Assembly: GCA_033032175.1 (NCBI GenBank)
Contig: CM065309.1
Location: forward strand, 14,446,001-14,510,000
DNA: 64,000 bases
From: Saturnia japonica
Taxonomy: Eukaryota > Arthropoda > Insecta > Lepidoptera > Saturniidae
Reading direction: 5' to 3'
Below are positions 21,970 through 33,377 of this stretch, one piece after another (the stretch's first letter is position 1; the number at the start of each line of letters is the position of its first letter). The translations under genes and the position numbers were made by a program. Under the pieces are notes generated by a model. The model searched no databases, had not been told where the DNA came from, and saw only the letters and a program-made list of their open reading frames with translations.

Positions 21970-24900
21970 ATGTTCTTTAAGGTATTGTAAATTAATAGTA
22001 CATTATTGCAAAGGCCGCGAAATAGGCAATTGCAGGTCGAGTATGAGTTTGAAGGCCGAGCCGTAGGTGAAGACTTCACTATTACGAGACAGGCAATTGC
22101 CATTTCCGCCGAGGCATATACAGCGTTATTGTTTATTATATGTGAAAGCGGGCAGGGGCTAGTTCCATACACTAAAACCAACAACTTTTGTTCTACGTCT
22201 TTTCGAAATGTATTTGTCAAATTTTTCATACAAAAAATTATAATTATATAAAATAATAATAATAAATGTAACTCTATGGAAACTCGGTAGCGCCACTGAA
22301 TAATACACGGTCAGGTACTTTCGCGGACACGGCACGGGGCGCGGCGTGCGGTGTGCGGTGCGGGTATACTTTAAATAATTTAGACAGTACAAAAAATCTT
22401 TGATAAATTTTTTTTAAGTTAAGTATTAGGAATTCGGTAAAGTCGTAGAACAAATGTTGCCGAATACGGTGTACAGAAGTAGCAGACGGCCGGTTTCACA
22501 TTAAAAAAAAAAAATAACACCGTATAGTATTTTTCTCAAACACGCATGGAAATATTATCATTATTTTCGAAAAAATAACGGGCGAAGTATCGAATTTACG
22601 TACAAAAAAAAATCATATCCATTGCCGGAGCGTTTTTTGAATTTAGAACATTACAACGCTCCAGCAAAGTTGTATGGAACGGAGTGCTGGGGTTATTAAA
22701 TACTCTTTGATTTGATATCTTTTATCATTCTTGGCATGTCCGTAAATTCAATACTTCGCGTGTGTTTTTTTGAAAATAATAACGATATTTCCATTCATGT
22801 TTGAGAAAAAACTTTTATCATGATAGCTAATGTAGGGTCAGTTATAATAATAATAGAAGATAAAAAGTGTTTATTACACTTTATTTAAGAGCATTAATAA
22901 TTAGCATGATAAGTAGATACTTATCAGAAACAGATGTTTGTATAACAATTCACAAATACGAAAATGTGCTACGAAAATGAAATATATTTTATCTTTTTTA
23001 AATTTTTTGCTGTGATTTTAATCTGCTATGTTGTTGTTTTTATTTTAATTCATAAACTTATTTGGCCCTAATATCGGTTGTATTTTGCTATATATATTTT
23101 GGTTATTGTGCACAAGTGGATTCAATTATATGTTTTACTTCCACAAAAACTCTCTGGACAGTTTAAATTCTAAATATTCTGTCCAAGTGACATTGGCATA
23201 ATTGTGTATAAAAACACGTTGACATGAAATAATAAAAAGAATTAAATAATAAATAATTGATTACAAATACCTCTTTTACTTAATTTTCTCGTATTCAATT
23301 GTTAGGTTAGATTCTATATTTATTTTATGTGTATTACAGATGGCTTTATTGTTCGTGTTAGTGGGCGTTGTGTCTTCAGAACACGCATTCTCCTCTCAGC
23401 ATATCCACAAACATGACGGACACCATGAACTTGTACATCACGGTCATAAACATGAACATCATGACTATTATGTTAGTAATCAAAATATAATTTGGGAACA
23501 TCATTTCAGACACGGTCCTATAATTCCAAACTAAGCTAGCTTGTATTATGGTAACTATCTATTATATATATATGAAGAAATCTGTTGTTCTGTTTGTACA
23601 GTTAATTACTGATCACTAATTGTTTTTGTTTGTTTGACCTATTCTTATAAAATTTTGTACACGGGATGCTTATGTCATTGATCAATTGATAGGGTATAAG
23701 AAATTTCAATATACTTAACCGATTTTGATGAAATTTTGTACACGGGAAGTATAAGTAATTACGTAATTGATGGGCTACAACAATTGTCAATATTACTTCT
23801 AGAAATCGTAAAAAAGAAGACTAAAAAATTGAATTTTCATCAATTTTCGACTGATTGAGATCAAATTTTGAATACGGGAAGCATACATGATAGCATAATT
23901 CAGAGGCTATCAGAATCGTTAAAAATACATTAGAAATCGTAGAATATAATAAAAAAATTCAACCGATTTTGATAAAAATTGTACACCGGAAATACATGCC
24001 ATTCCTCAGTTGATACGGCATATGAACTGTCAACAATATAAAAAATATTTGCGAGATTTAAGTAACTAATAAATAGTAACAACCGCGTGCGGAGCCGCGG
24101 GCACATCGCTAGAGTTATATAAATATATAACACCCAGACACACAACGGACAATTATGCTCATCACACTGAAGTCAGTCATGTGCGGAGATCGAACCCGCG
24201 ACCTCTTGGCTCAATAGTAGGGCTTACTACTACGGCGCTACTAGGCAAAATTCTTTATTCTGACGCAACGCTCAGATAAATATAATTTACACGATAATAT
24301 TTACGGTTAGATTACTTAATAAAACATAACTTGACTAATTTAGCAGTGATCGTCTGTGCCCAAATGAAATATAATGTTTCTAAACACTTTCGTAAAAAAA
24401 ACATCAATTACTTATTTCGATAAAACTTTCGTATTCACAGAGTAATTTGGATAATATATAGACCAGAACATTTAATAATAATTACATTTAATAGAAACAT
24501 TTACTAAAAATTTAAGATTACTAAACTCTCTTATTACATGAAGGGTTTAATTAAAGAATACTAGCGTTCTGACCATGGATTCCCTGGCGTAGATTATTAA
24601 TCTAGTGTTTTTTATAATTTTAATGATATATTGTGATGACTATTATTCACATATAAATCAATAATTTGTGTAAACCTAATTTATGTGAACAAGCTGCTGG
24701 CAAAAAACTAGAATTCAATAAAGTACAATTCTTTGTATTTGATTATAGTGCTTGGTTGTAAAATAGCTGTTGGAATTTATCCTGGAACAGGCCACAGACA
24801 ATAAGTCTGACCTAAAAATAGTATTTCTCATCCAATTTTTTTATGTCCTAGCTTAGGCTTAGCTTAGCTATCAAGTTTAGGGGTTCAATTTTGAAAAGCG

Positions 24901-25645
24901 CCGATATCGTGTTTTTTCGTCGTGGCGAAATTCGAGCGGCATAATATTATTTCCCATACAAATTTTGACACTCATATTTACACCTTTAGGAGTTTAATTT
25001 TGAGAAATTCCCCTTAAACGATGGCTACTATATGAAATAAACACTTAACCCACATTTTTCATTTATGTCCTTAGCAGTTAGGGCTGATTGCTAATGAGTT
25101 ACTAAGGACAAAGCATTTTATTTGTGTTTAATATCTCATTTATTTAAGTCCAGACTAAATGTATTAATTCATTGGACGCTATACATTTTTAATAATTATC
25201 ATGATATGGCACAATATATTGTTATGTTTTGATAATATTTTGAACATATTTTGTAATGTACAGACCCACCCTAAATACGACTTCGAGTATAAGGTGAAGG
25301 ACCCACATACACATGACCATAAGAGTCACCACGAGACGCGGGACGGTGACGTTGTAAAAGGCTACTACGAGCTTATGGAGCCGGATGGAACTATCAGACG
25401 CGTCGAGTATCACGCTGACAAGCATTCTGGGTGAGCACAGTTTATACCCTCAATATGCTGCTGTAAAAAGTTGATTTACAAAAATATAAAGTGTTGTAAT
25501 TATAAAGATTCTTTAGCAAATTATGTTTTTACTTTTCAGTTTTCACGCTACCGTGAAGCACAGCACTCATCACAAACACCATCATCACCACCACGATCAT
25601 CACCATCACGACCATCACCATCACGACCATCACCATCATCACTAA
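21970..25645 (+). CDS. RR-2 cuticular protein with long His-Asp repeat tail, 138 aa, four exons
   Basis: Exons: 21970-21981 (M-F-F-K), 23340-23471, 25264-25430, 25540-25645 (stop TAA). Exon 2 starts [13 protein letters not shown], cut before EHAFSS, and the His block ends [11 protein letters not shown]. Exon 3 is a complete RR-2 domain but is the most divergent of the short type: [33 protein letters not shown]. Exon 4 gives [12 protein letters not shown], then six His and three units of D-H-H-H-H, the last with one extra His. This tail is written as an almost regular 15 bp DNA repeat and likely grew by slippage. Poly(A) signal AATAAA at 25703-25708. It is the largest gene of the short type because introns 1 and 2 hold mobile debris. 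Family certain; the purpose of the tail is unknown. Confidence 0.93.
22527..22816. mobile_element. Foldback/MITE-like element with ~70 bp inverted ends
   Basis: The left end (about 22532-22602, TTTTTCTCAAACACGCATGG...GAATTTACG) is mirrored by the right end (about 22741-22811), whose reverse complement reads TTTTTCTCAAACATGAATGG...GAATTTACG. The arms agree in most positions over about 70 nt. The centre holds a second smaller inverted pair around GCCGGAGCGT / ACGCTCCAGC. There is no coding capacity. No target duplication could be fixed by eye. It sits in intron 1 of the 21970-25645 gene. Confidence 0.75.
23625..24010. repeat. Imperfect ~110 bp tandem repeat in intron 2
   Basis: Four diverged units each contain a version of CCGATTTTGATGAAATTTTG followed by TACACGGGAAG and a later GGGCTA(C/T)AA-like part; unit starts fall near 23635, 23720, 23845 and 23960. 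A related single unit occurs near 29940-30020. The spacing is uneven (about 85-125 bp). Confidence 0.6.
24115..24245 (-). mobile_element. tRNA-derived SINE fragment
   Basis: On the minus strand a tRNA-like head (TAGCGCCGTAGTAG, then GCGGGTTCGATCTCCGC as B box) is followed by CACATGAC and TGTCTGGGTGTT, a layout typical of lepidopteran SINEs. It is too degenerate to be a tRNA gene. Confidence 0.65.
24250..25200 (+). other. Distal part of intron 2
   Basis: AT-rich intron sequence of the 21970-25645 gene. No exon-like frame other than the RR-2 exon at 25264 is seen. Confidence 0.4.
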
Positions 25646-25709
25646 ACGTAGATTCTTTAATTTAATCTAAGTTTTTGTGCCCTAGTTATAAAATGTGATG
25701 TTTAATAAA

Positions 25710-26575
25710 ACTTATTTTTACAAAAATAATCCATTTTCTTTTTAACTAGGAATTTCTAGGTATCCCTTTGTTAAAAAAAAAAACACGTATTTAAAATAAA
25801 TAATCGGTTTTCTGTTTCATTGGTCCATGAGAAATTTTAGAATAATTTGAAAAAAATATCTTTACAAATGTTACAAAGGTCAAAAGATTGTTTGTTCGAT
25901 TGTACGCGCTAATCTTTAGAACTATAAGTGAAGTTTGAAAAATTATATTTGCACTTTTTAGGACATTATTAGAATTACTGAGAAAGGTTATACAAGCTAA
26001 ATAACTTTACGCTATGACCATAAGAAGTGGAACAATAACTATAAACGTCAAGCAAGCTGCAAGAAAGTACGGGAATCGAGCACAGCGATAGGCTGTAAAC
26101 GGTGTTTTAGATTTCGTAAGACCAATAAAATCTGTATAGAGTTAGATAGATAGTTATAGAGTACCTGTGTAAGTTTGTTTATACAAACTTTGAAAATGTA
26201 TTAACGTTATTAGTAACTTGAAAACGATTGTCACATAACAAAGGTCCTATAGCAATACTTGTAGTGCAATCTACTTCCACGTTTAAGTCTTTATCATTAC
26301 AAACTTCATATACTTAATACATTGAAATAAAAAATCTTCACGAGGAAAATTATCGAATCAGGTTTGAAAGAGTTAAAAAAACGATCTCGTTATTTTTCAT
26401 ATTTGCCTAAGTGCTATATAAAACACTCCAAATAAATCAAAGTCTTACAGTAGTACCAATAATATTCAATATTTTATTTATAAGTACACTCGACAGATTT
26501 ACTCTTTCTTTCTACGGAACGTATTGCTGCAGTGTTTGTCTCTTTCGCACCCGTAGATTTGTCATCACATGATGA
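25710..26575. other. Spacer downstream of the 21970-25645 gene
   Basis: Includes a stretch at about 25980-26095 (ACTATAAACGTCAAGC and flanks) that is similar to 13660-13780. Otherwise no supported feature. Confidence 0.45.
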
Positions 26576-26579
26576 AAAT

Positions 26580-26790
26580 ATCAAAGAAGTGAAGTGATAA
26601 AACTACAATTTTACGATTTCTGTTACTTCATATGATCATATAATCGTGCGATATATCACAGGCGTATGAAGTGAAGTGAATTTATAGGATGGTGCGATAT
26701 GTATACAATCAAATGGTGCGATGTATTGAAGGCGTATGAATTCTGCGATTTGCTTTGAAGTGAAGTGGATTTATATGATGGTGCGATAGA
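26580..26790. repeat. Imperfect short repeats with GTATGAATTCTGCGATTTG
   Basis: Units combine GGCGTATGAA, TGAAGTGAAGTG, GATTTATATGATGGTGCGAT and similar. Two to three diverged units are present here, and related units recur at about 28500-28740, so the 26.8-28.5 kb stretch is bracketed by the same repeat type. Confidence 0.55.
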
Positions 26791-26899
26791 GACAAACATT
26801 TTAGTATTCGATGGATTGATCATACGAGTGCCTGGTCCATCGTGTGACAGAGAGAGGGAAACACGAGCAGCTGCCGGGTCTTGCGACCCAGGTGCAGGT

Positions 26900-27181
26900 T
26901 TAGGGGGCCCCCTTATGATGCACATCAGCGCTCACCTTGACTGCTTGTGATACTCTCCCGTTACCCATTCTAAAATATAACTGCAGTTCTCGACAGGCCG
27001 CGGTTTTTAGCAAGTTATAGAGAGATTTCGCTGGTATACTTCTCGCTCCCACTTCTACCGCATATAAATTAACCGTGAAGCCGTTTTTAGTTAGCTCTTT
27101 ACTTAGATCGTAATATGTATTCATTTTAATTGCGTGGTCTTTAGGTATATTAGTCTTTAGGTATAGTTTCCGACGATACAA
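26900..27181 (-). pseudogene. Retroelement C-terminal domain fragment
   Basis: A minus-strand frame reads IKMNTYYDLSKELTKNGFTV, then YAVEVGARSIPAKSLYNLL. This resembles the domain (K-Y-x-D-L-x-x-E, then VEVG-x-R) found after the reverse transcriptase in some non-LTR retroelement proteins of animals. The match is from memory of the pattern, not a search. A GC-rich patch with GGGGGCCCCC follows at about 26900-26920. No element ends were found. Confidence 0.45.
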
Positions 27182-28499
27182 TAAGCTCTACAAGTGCTAT
27201 ACGTTTGATTTCTCGAGAATAAAGAAATGTCTGGTCTGGATGACAAAATACCAACATCCTCTGTAATTTAATAATGCTTTTCATATGTCTCCAATAAAAT
27301 AGTCCAAGCAGAACGTAGAATTGAGAGGGGCTTTGTTATATTAGACAATTAAAATAAAATATGTTAATAAATAATATAATAGATTAATTTGGAAACGATA
27401 AACCGAGAAGGAATTATGACTGAGAAGTTAGAAAAAAAAAATTATAAAGTGTAATACCAGGACGTCTTACAATTTAGTTTTACAAAATTATATGCAGATT
27501 TACATTACTGTAATTAAAATTAGTTCTGAAATTAACAATCCAAATGTTCACCACACAATAACCAAACTAGACAGAATTTCAGTTTAGGTATCTCCGTGTT
27601 AAGACCACGAAACAAGTTCTCGTGGTCTTGGTTGATCAGTTTAGTGAAGCACACACCAAGAGAGACGCCTTCAGCCACCAGATCAGTGTAGACTCACAAC
27701 GGAAACCGTTGTATCACGCAGATTCCACTTAGGAAAAAGGAGAATTACTTTATTTGTGTTATAACTGTAAAGTTCAGGTGATACTTCTCCGGTAGTGTTA
27801 ATTCAATCTTCAGTATGTAACAAAGAGTACTATTATATGGTAGGTATTTAAATATGTAAATTTGTTATATCTCAACCGGAGTTTTACAGAATTTTTCTTA
27901 TTTTCCAATCTTTATGAAATAAACATCTTTACAATTACAAGGTCTGTCGTACAATCAAAGAGAATACAATACTACGGTATAATGACAATCTTTTCTGCAT
28001 AATTTTTAAATACACGTTCTACTCAATTTACATTTTAAAATTTCAAATTATTTCCGAATAATAGAATCATAGGTATTATTAATTTTCATAAAAAATGATA
28101 AAGAAAACATATCTTTACCTAACTTCTGACAGCGCATGCCCTAAAACTATCATAGTAACAGTATTTGACATGTATGTTAATCCTAAAATGTAAACAAACG
28201 TTGTATCTGCTAAAGAGTTAATATTATCTTTAAATACAATTAGAATTACTATTAAACCTGAAAGGATCGTATTATAAGTGATATCTGAACGGACGAATTC
28301 ATTAACATAACTGATGCACTGGAAGTAACTTGCACGCTACATAATTGCCTGGCTGTACCTATTGCCTCACCACAAATATAGCAAGGTTTTTCACAGGCTT
28401 TCTCTCATCTTACTAAGTTACTCTGGTCAGGGAGGATCATTTTGAAGGCATTAAGATAAAATTTTAGTAGCACAAGAGACCAGTCATATAACAAGGCAA
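27182..28499. other. Spacer with a 10 bp perfect hairpin
   Basis: AAGACCACGA (27601-27610) and TCGTGGTCTT (27620-27629) pair perfectly over a 9 nt loop. The rest is AT-rich without a supported gene. Confidence 0.5.
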
Positions 28500-28740
28500 G
28501 CCACTTCAGTGCTACTGGGATGCAGAAGTCACTTATGTGAGACATATGAATTTTGAGATTTTTATTGTGAAGTGAATTTATATGATGGTGCTCATCAGGA
28601 GAATACATTTTGCAATTTGTAATTTAGTCAAATGAATTCATATTATCCTGCGATATATAGCAGATGTATGAATTCTGCTACTTGTATTTGAGTCAACTGA
28701 ACTCACACTTTCTCATATGTAGCAGATATTTTCGATTTAA
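28500..28740. repeat. Second cluster of GTATGAATTCTGC-type repeats
   Basis: Contains TGAAGTGAATTTATATGATG and GCAGATGTATGAATTCTGCT, related to 26580-26790. Units are diverged. Confidence 0.5.
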
Positions 28741-28854
28741 TATTGTAGTTGACAAATTATTTTGGTTTTCATATGAAAAATAGAAGTAATGCATTCAATT
28801 TTCCATGCCTACGTGGTACCCACTAGATGCAAACAGTTCAAGAGTGGTTATTGT

Positions 28855-28923
28855 GGCAATTTTTGAGGAAGGCTTATATCCAGCAGTAGAAGACTTTCAG
28901 CTGGGATGATGATGATGATGATA
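28855..28923 (+). mobile_element. 3' tail of an RTE-like LINE or LINE-tailed SINE
   Basis: GGCTTATATCCAGCAGTAGA, CTTTCAGCTGGGATG and a (GATGAT)n run form the well-known 3' end of RTE-like elements in Lepidoptera. Only the tail is visible. Confidence 0.65.
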
Positions 28924-29044
28924 ATACATTTAAGTCCATTTTAATGTTATATTAAAAATAAATGTTTATTTAATTAGTTATATAGTATAATTATTTAGCG
29001 GAAATACGGAAAACGAAAACATTTCAAAACTATTGATTTAGCTA

Positions 29045-29690
29045 CATCTTCTTCTTCTGGCCTTATCCCACTTTTCTTTCGGGTCGTATCTCCTAATCTA
29101 TTGTCTCCAGAAACATCCGCTAAGGGTTGTCTTTGATCTATGTTGTTGATTTTTATGTCTTTTTTAATTACAGATATCCATGTCAGGCGAAGTCGTACAC
29201 GCTTTTTCGGTTCTGGCTTATGATCTAGTCATGTGATCATCTGGTTTCCTCATGATATGATCGTATCAACGGAGTCGTGCCTCCACTAGCTTATCTTGTA
29301 TAGATCTTCTTACTTTGAATGTACCTCTGATGTAACAGTTCGGCACTTTATCTGGTAATACGACTTCGCCCGACCATATAAGCATTCTCATTTCGGCGAC
29401 GTGGAGTTTGTGAGACTGTTGCTTCTTGAGCCGTCAGCATTCCGCACCGTATGTCATCGTGGGTCTAACTGCGGTCTTATAGACTTTTCCCTTTATGTGT
29501 ATGGGGTGCTAGGCATTTATTTTGCAATGCATATATTCAGTTTTCTCTCTGCTAATCCTCAGCCCTGCATTTTTAAAGTCTAATCTCCAGCTCTCCACCG
29601 TCCGTTGAAGGGACATTGGGTCGTCATCGACAAGGACGACGTCATCTGCGTAGAGGTTGGTCCAAGGTGTTGGTTTCTAGATTTTTGACG
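29045..29690 (-). pseudogene. RTE-clade LINE remnant (3' half of ORF2)
   Basis: On the minus strand the pieces read NLYADDVVLVDDDPMSLQRT, LRISREKTEYMHCK, KVYKTAVRPTMTYGAEC and KLHVAEMRMLIWSG, followed by KLVEARLR and RKPDDHM. These are in the correct order for the end of an RTE-type reverse transcriptase, including the FADD-type catalytic motif (here YADD). Frameshifts, stops and an internal loss after the EYMHCK block show it is dead. Confidence 0.82.
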
Positions 29691-29699
29691 TGAGGTAGT

Positions 29700-30467
29700 C
29701 CATTACGAGGTACGAGAATTTAGGCACATATGCGAACTTAATAGTTTACTGCACAAATTTGACAAAAAGGAATGTGTGGCTTAGTGGGTAATTGATAAAT
29801 GTTAAATCTGATAATCTGTGTCCAATAATAAAACGATTTCTGAAATGAAACCCGTACTTTGATATCCTAATATTGAATCAAGAACAATTATTTTTAATTT
29901 TAAAAATTTTGTTTCACAACACAAATTTTTCAAAAATAACTGTAACGATTCTTATGAAATTGTACACGGTAAGCTTTTTTAATATTATTTATGTCTTCTA
30001 CATAGCTAGATGACATTTTATTAAAAAAAACTTCCAATATACAAAATTTCATTCCTCATATTATGAACAAGAATTCAACAATCCTTGTAATTAAATAAGA
30101 ATTGAGTTCTTGGAAACCGCTCCAACGATTTGAATGAAACTTTGTGTTTAGATAATATTTTGAATTCCAAGTTTACATAGATAGGTCCAAATGTTGTCAA
30201 TAATATGAGTACAAACAACATTTCTAGAAAGAAAAAAAAACGATTGCGTAATAAACGCGGAACAAGCTGTAGGACATAGCTGGTGCTATAACAAAATATA
30301 TGCTATAGCAAAATATATTTGTTTAAGTAAGAATAATTTTAAACAGATTTTGTAGCAGGTATAAACAAATCTATATTTTCATTATAAAAGTAAACAACAT
30401 GAACACGAAAACGAACAAAATTAACGATACAACTAGAAAACAATCATTATTTCGTATTAAGTACAAT
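29700..30467. other. Spacer and 3' flank
   Basis: AT-rich, with pieces near 29930-30010 related to the tandem unit at 23625-24010. The right end is the 3' flank of the minus-strand gene whose stop is at 30468. No other gene seen. Confidence 0.4.
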
Positions 30468-32000
30468 TCAATATCCATGATGGTAATGCTTTTCAGGGAC
30501 AATGTGATGAATGCTATGTTTCACGTCAGCATGAAACCTGGAAAACAAACAAAACTTAAATTTACTAGGTACTTTAAGGTTTTATTACACTGCTTCTGAT
30601 TTTTTGTGGTTTAATTTAAAAAATGTTATTACCATGTGACTTTATTTTCAGTGTAACTATTTATATACTATATAATATACAATACTATAGAAAAAAAGGG
30701 CCAATGCTCTACCAATTACAATAGGAAAATATATGATCATATGATCATTTGTATCACAATCAAATATAATATTACCATACTATATTAATTATAACTTAAA
30801 AAAATAATAACTTCTAAAGTAAAAAATAAAAAAAACTTACCCGGAGTGTTTATCGGCGTGGTAAGGGACGTGTCTGTGGGTACCGTCAGGTTCATGCAGC
30901 TCGTAGTAACCCGTCACGACGTCACCGTCGCGCGTCTCGTGCTGACTCTTGTAGTCATGTGTATGTGGATCTTTCACATCGTACTCAAACTCGTATTTAG
31001 GATAGGTCTGTGAAATTTTAATTATTGAAAGCTAAAAAGTTGGTAAAGTTCTTTGAACTGACGTATAATGGCTAATTAATCAGGATATCTATGATTATAC
31101 AACTGAGATGGAGAACAAGGGTACGACCCGCCTAATTCTAAGCGATTATCGTAGCCTATCAATGCTTTTAACAACATATATACCACTAGCGCATTGCCGA
31201 CCTTGAACGCTATTCCGAAAAAGCACTGGAAACTCTGCTCATCGTAAGATCACGACACAAAATTTGAGCGCGATCTTCTATAGGGTTGTGGTATTCCATC
31301 AGTAAGACTGATTCCAGTAGAGAAAATCTCCAAAGAATTTTATCTGTTCTCTACCTCTCTTGGATCCTCAGTTGGATCTTAGAGCGTTGATAGGGAACGA
31401 TATGAAATAAATATTTTCTTACGTAGTAATCATGGTGTCCATGTCCGTGACCATGATGCACGAGTTCATGGTGTCCGTCATGTTTGTGGATATTCTGCGA
31501 GCTAGACGCATATTCCGCGTAAACTGCGCCAATTAGCGCCGCCAAAAATAACACCTGAAATATTATAAAAAATTATACTGAGTAATATTCTAAAACACTC
31601 TCTATATATTTAATATCATTTGATTTAAGTGACAATAGTAACCAGTAAAATTAAAATAAAATATAAAATAATAATAAAAAAAATATTTTTGGCATTTTTC
31701 ATTAAAAATTAAAATGTCTAATGCAGTAATGAATCGTCTATTAAAAATGGTTATGTGTATTTATTAACACACACAACTTTTTATGTTACCAAGTGTTTTT
31801 TTTTAAATGACAAATTATGCATTTCCAGTAAATGAAAATAAGAATCAATAAAAAAATTACTGCTTGTAGAAATATATTCATATACAATTTTTTTCAAGTA
31901 AAAATGTGTTTCCATGTAATATAACAAATATTTATGTTATTAATATGTTAATTACACGTATATATAAAAATAATGCATCAAAATATACCTTGCTGAACAT
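30468..32000 (-). CDS. RR-2 histidine-rich cuticular protein, 126 aa, four exons
   Basis: Exons on the minus strand: 32000-31989 (M-F-S-K), 31554-31423, 31007-30841, 30537-30468 (stop TGA). Exon 2 starts [13 protein letters not shown], cut before EYASSS, so the usual HAFSSQ reads YASSSQ and HIHKHDG reads NIHKHDG. The RR-2 exon is intact but carries several unusual changes: [22 protein letters not shown] (T where relatives have K), [19 protein letters not shown] (P where relatives have D). Exon 4 gives [22 protein letters not shown] with fewer His than the others. It reads as an active gene under altered constraint, or an early stage of decay; no frame break is present. Confidence 0.92.
31080..31345 (-). 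repeat. Dispersed repeat family B, inverted copy in intron 2
   Basis: On the minus strand it reads GAGATTTTCTCTACTGG, then TCTTACTGATGGAATACCAC, matching the first half of 21310-21545. The far end is diverged. Confidence 0.55.
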
Positions 32001-32070
32001 TGTTCTTAATACTTTGTTATACTTAAGGAAGTAGTTCTGGAACTGACTGCTATAGTGCACTAATGCACGT

Positions 32071-32122
32071 CTTTTATATTGTTAAAGTGTATTACAAATA
32101 ACCAAGGCATTATGCATTTCAC
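32071..32122 (-). promoter_or_regulatory. Promoter block of the 30468-32000 gene
   Basis: Minus strand: GTGAAATGC (from 32122), ATGCCTTGGTT (core 32102-32109), then AACAATATAAAAGACG (TATA core 32071-32078). The gap between the second and third elements is about 10 nt longer than in the 21970-25645 gene. Like that gene it has GCCTTGG. Confidence 0.8.
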
Positions 32123-32129
32123 TCTAATT

Positions 32130-33175
32130 ACGATAGGGTATTAAAATTATTCAATGTTTGGCTTGTTGAGTATGCAATCGTTTCGTAACAGCATAACTTT
32201 TTATTTTCATAACAAAGCTCAGAGCGTGCGATGAAAATTAAAGAAGGTGAAATTAAACATTATATATATTTATTATAGCAATAAAAGTAATCAATGGCTT
32301 ATAACGGTGGTTACTAAATTTCATATTTTTACAGAAATTTGAAAATGACACAATAAATAAGTAAATATTTAAAGAGTATGTATGTACTATATTATATTTT
32401 ATTATAGGCATGTTAGTTTACGCACAACACTTTAGGTACCTACAATTATTCCAGATATTTTAATTAATTATATTCGATAACAATTATAAACCTTAATGAT
32501 TTATCTAGAACCAAGATAATATATTATTATGTCGTTTTCATTATTATTTATTTGACAGTACAATGTGCAAGTTCGGACTCGTCGCTTTGTTCAAACCGGC
32601 CATAAAGTTTGGCGCGAGTTATTAAATATTGTTAACTATAAGAAAACTGCTTAATATAAAATTCTTATGTGATAGTCAATTATAGGTGAACACAAAGTTT
32701 TCTGATAAAGAATATTGCATCTGACATGGTTATATTGTTTTAAGTATACATTTAAAAAAGTAATTTGCCAAGCCATATGTAAAAAGAATAATATATGTAA
32801 TGTAATAAAATACTTATTACTGTATAATAGTTTTAGGATTTTCTTTCCAATAAGGTCTGTGAAAGTTTGTATAGTATTTATAAAAGCGGGAAAATTTGAC
32901 TTCAATTATTTTGTGCACAATAAACATCATTACATATACCACATTAAGCCTCTCACTGCCATGATATATTTAATTAATACCTACTTATACTTTTAATTAC
33001 TGTACATGAAAAGCTGAGACAGTCACATTATTACAAAATAATTCGGTCATCGAGGAGTTTTATAGGCAGTTCTATGTGTCAATGACCTTTGCGTATTTAT
33101 AATTAAAAGGCGTATAACCAACGATAGAGATTTTACACCAATTATATATTTATCTTAATAATGGTGATAGTGCTT
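32130..33175. other. AT-rich spacer
   Basis: No supported gene. Short open frames on both strands here overlap each other and have no family resemblance. Confidence 0.4.
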
Positions 33176-33179
33176 TTCC

Positions 33180-33331
33180 TATTGCCCGCCTAGCTTGCTA
33201 CCATCCTCAAGTTGAAAATCAGTCGCCAAACACCAATAGGTGTGTTCCGGCAGCTGCACTTGAGAGCCAGTCTTCCACTAGGCTTAGCGTGCTACCATCT
33301 TGGACCACATTGTCACTTTACATCAGGTGAG

Positions 33332-33373
<42 letters not shown>
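33180..33373 (+). repeat. Dispersed repeat family C followed by an (AT)n microsatellite
   Basis: GCCCGCCTAGCTTGCTACC, GTGTGTTCCGGCAGCTGCAC-like and GGCTTAGCGTGCTACCATC recur at 36970-37137 and, inverted, at 15425-15560. A pure AT run of about 40 bp (33331-33373) follows the ATCAGGTGAG end. Confidence 0.7.

Positions 33374-33377
<4 letters not shown>

Noticed and set aside
23625..24010. Possible CRISPR-like array
   Set aside because: Units are diverged, unevenly spaced and whole-unit repeats rather than repeat-spacer; the genome is an insect's.
33331..33373. (AT)n run as a regulatory element or origin
   Set aside because: Plain microsatellite at the end of a dispersed repeat.
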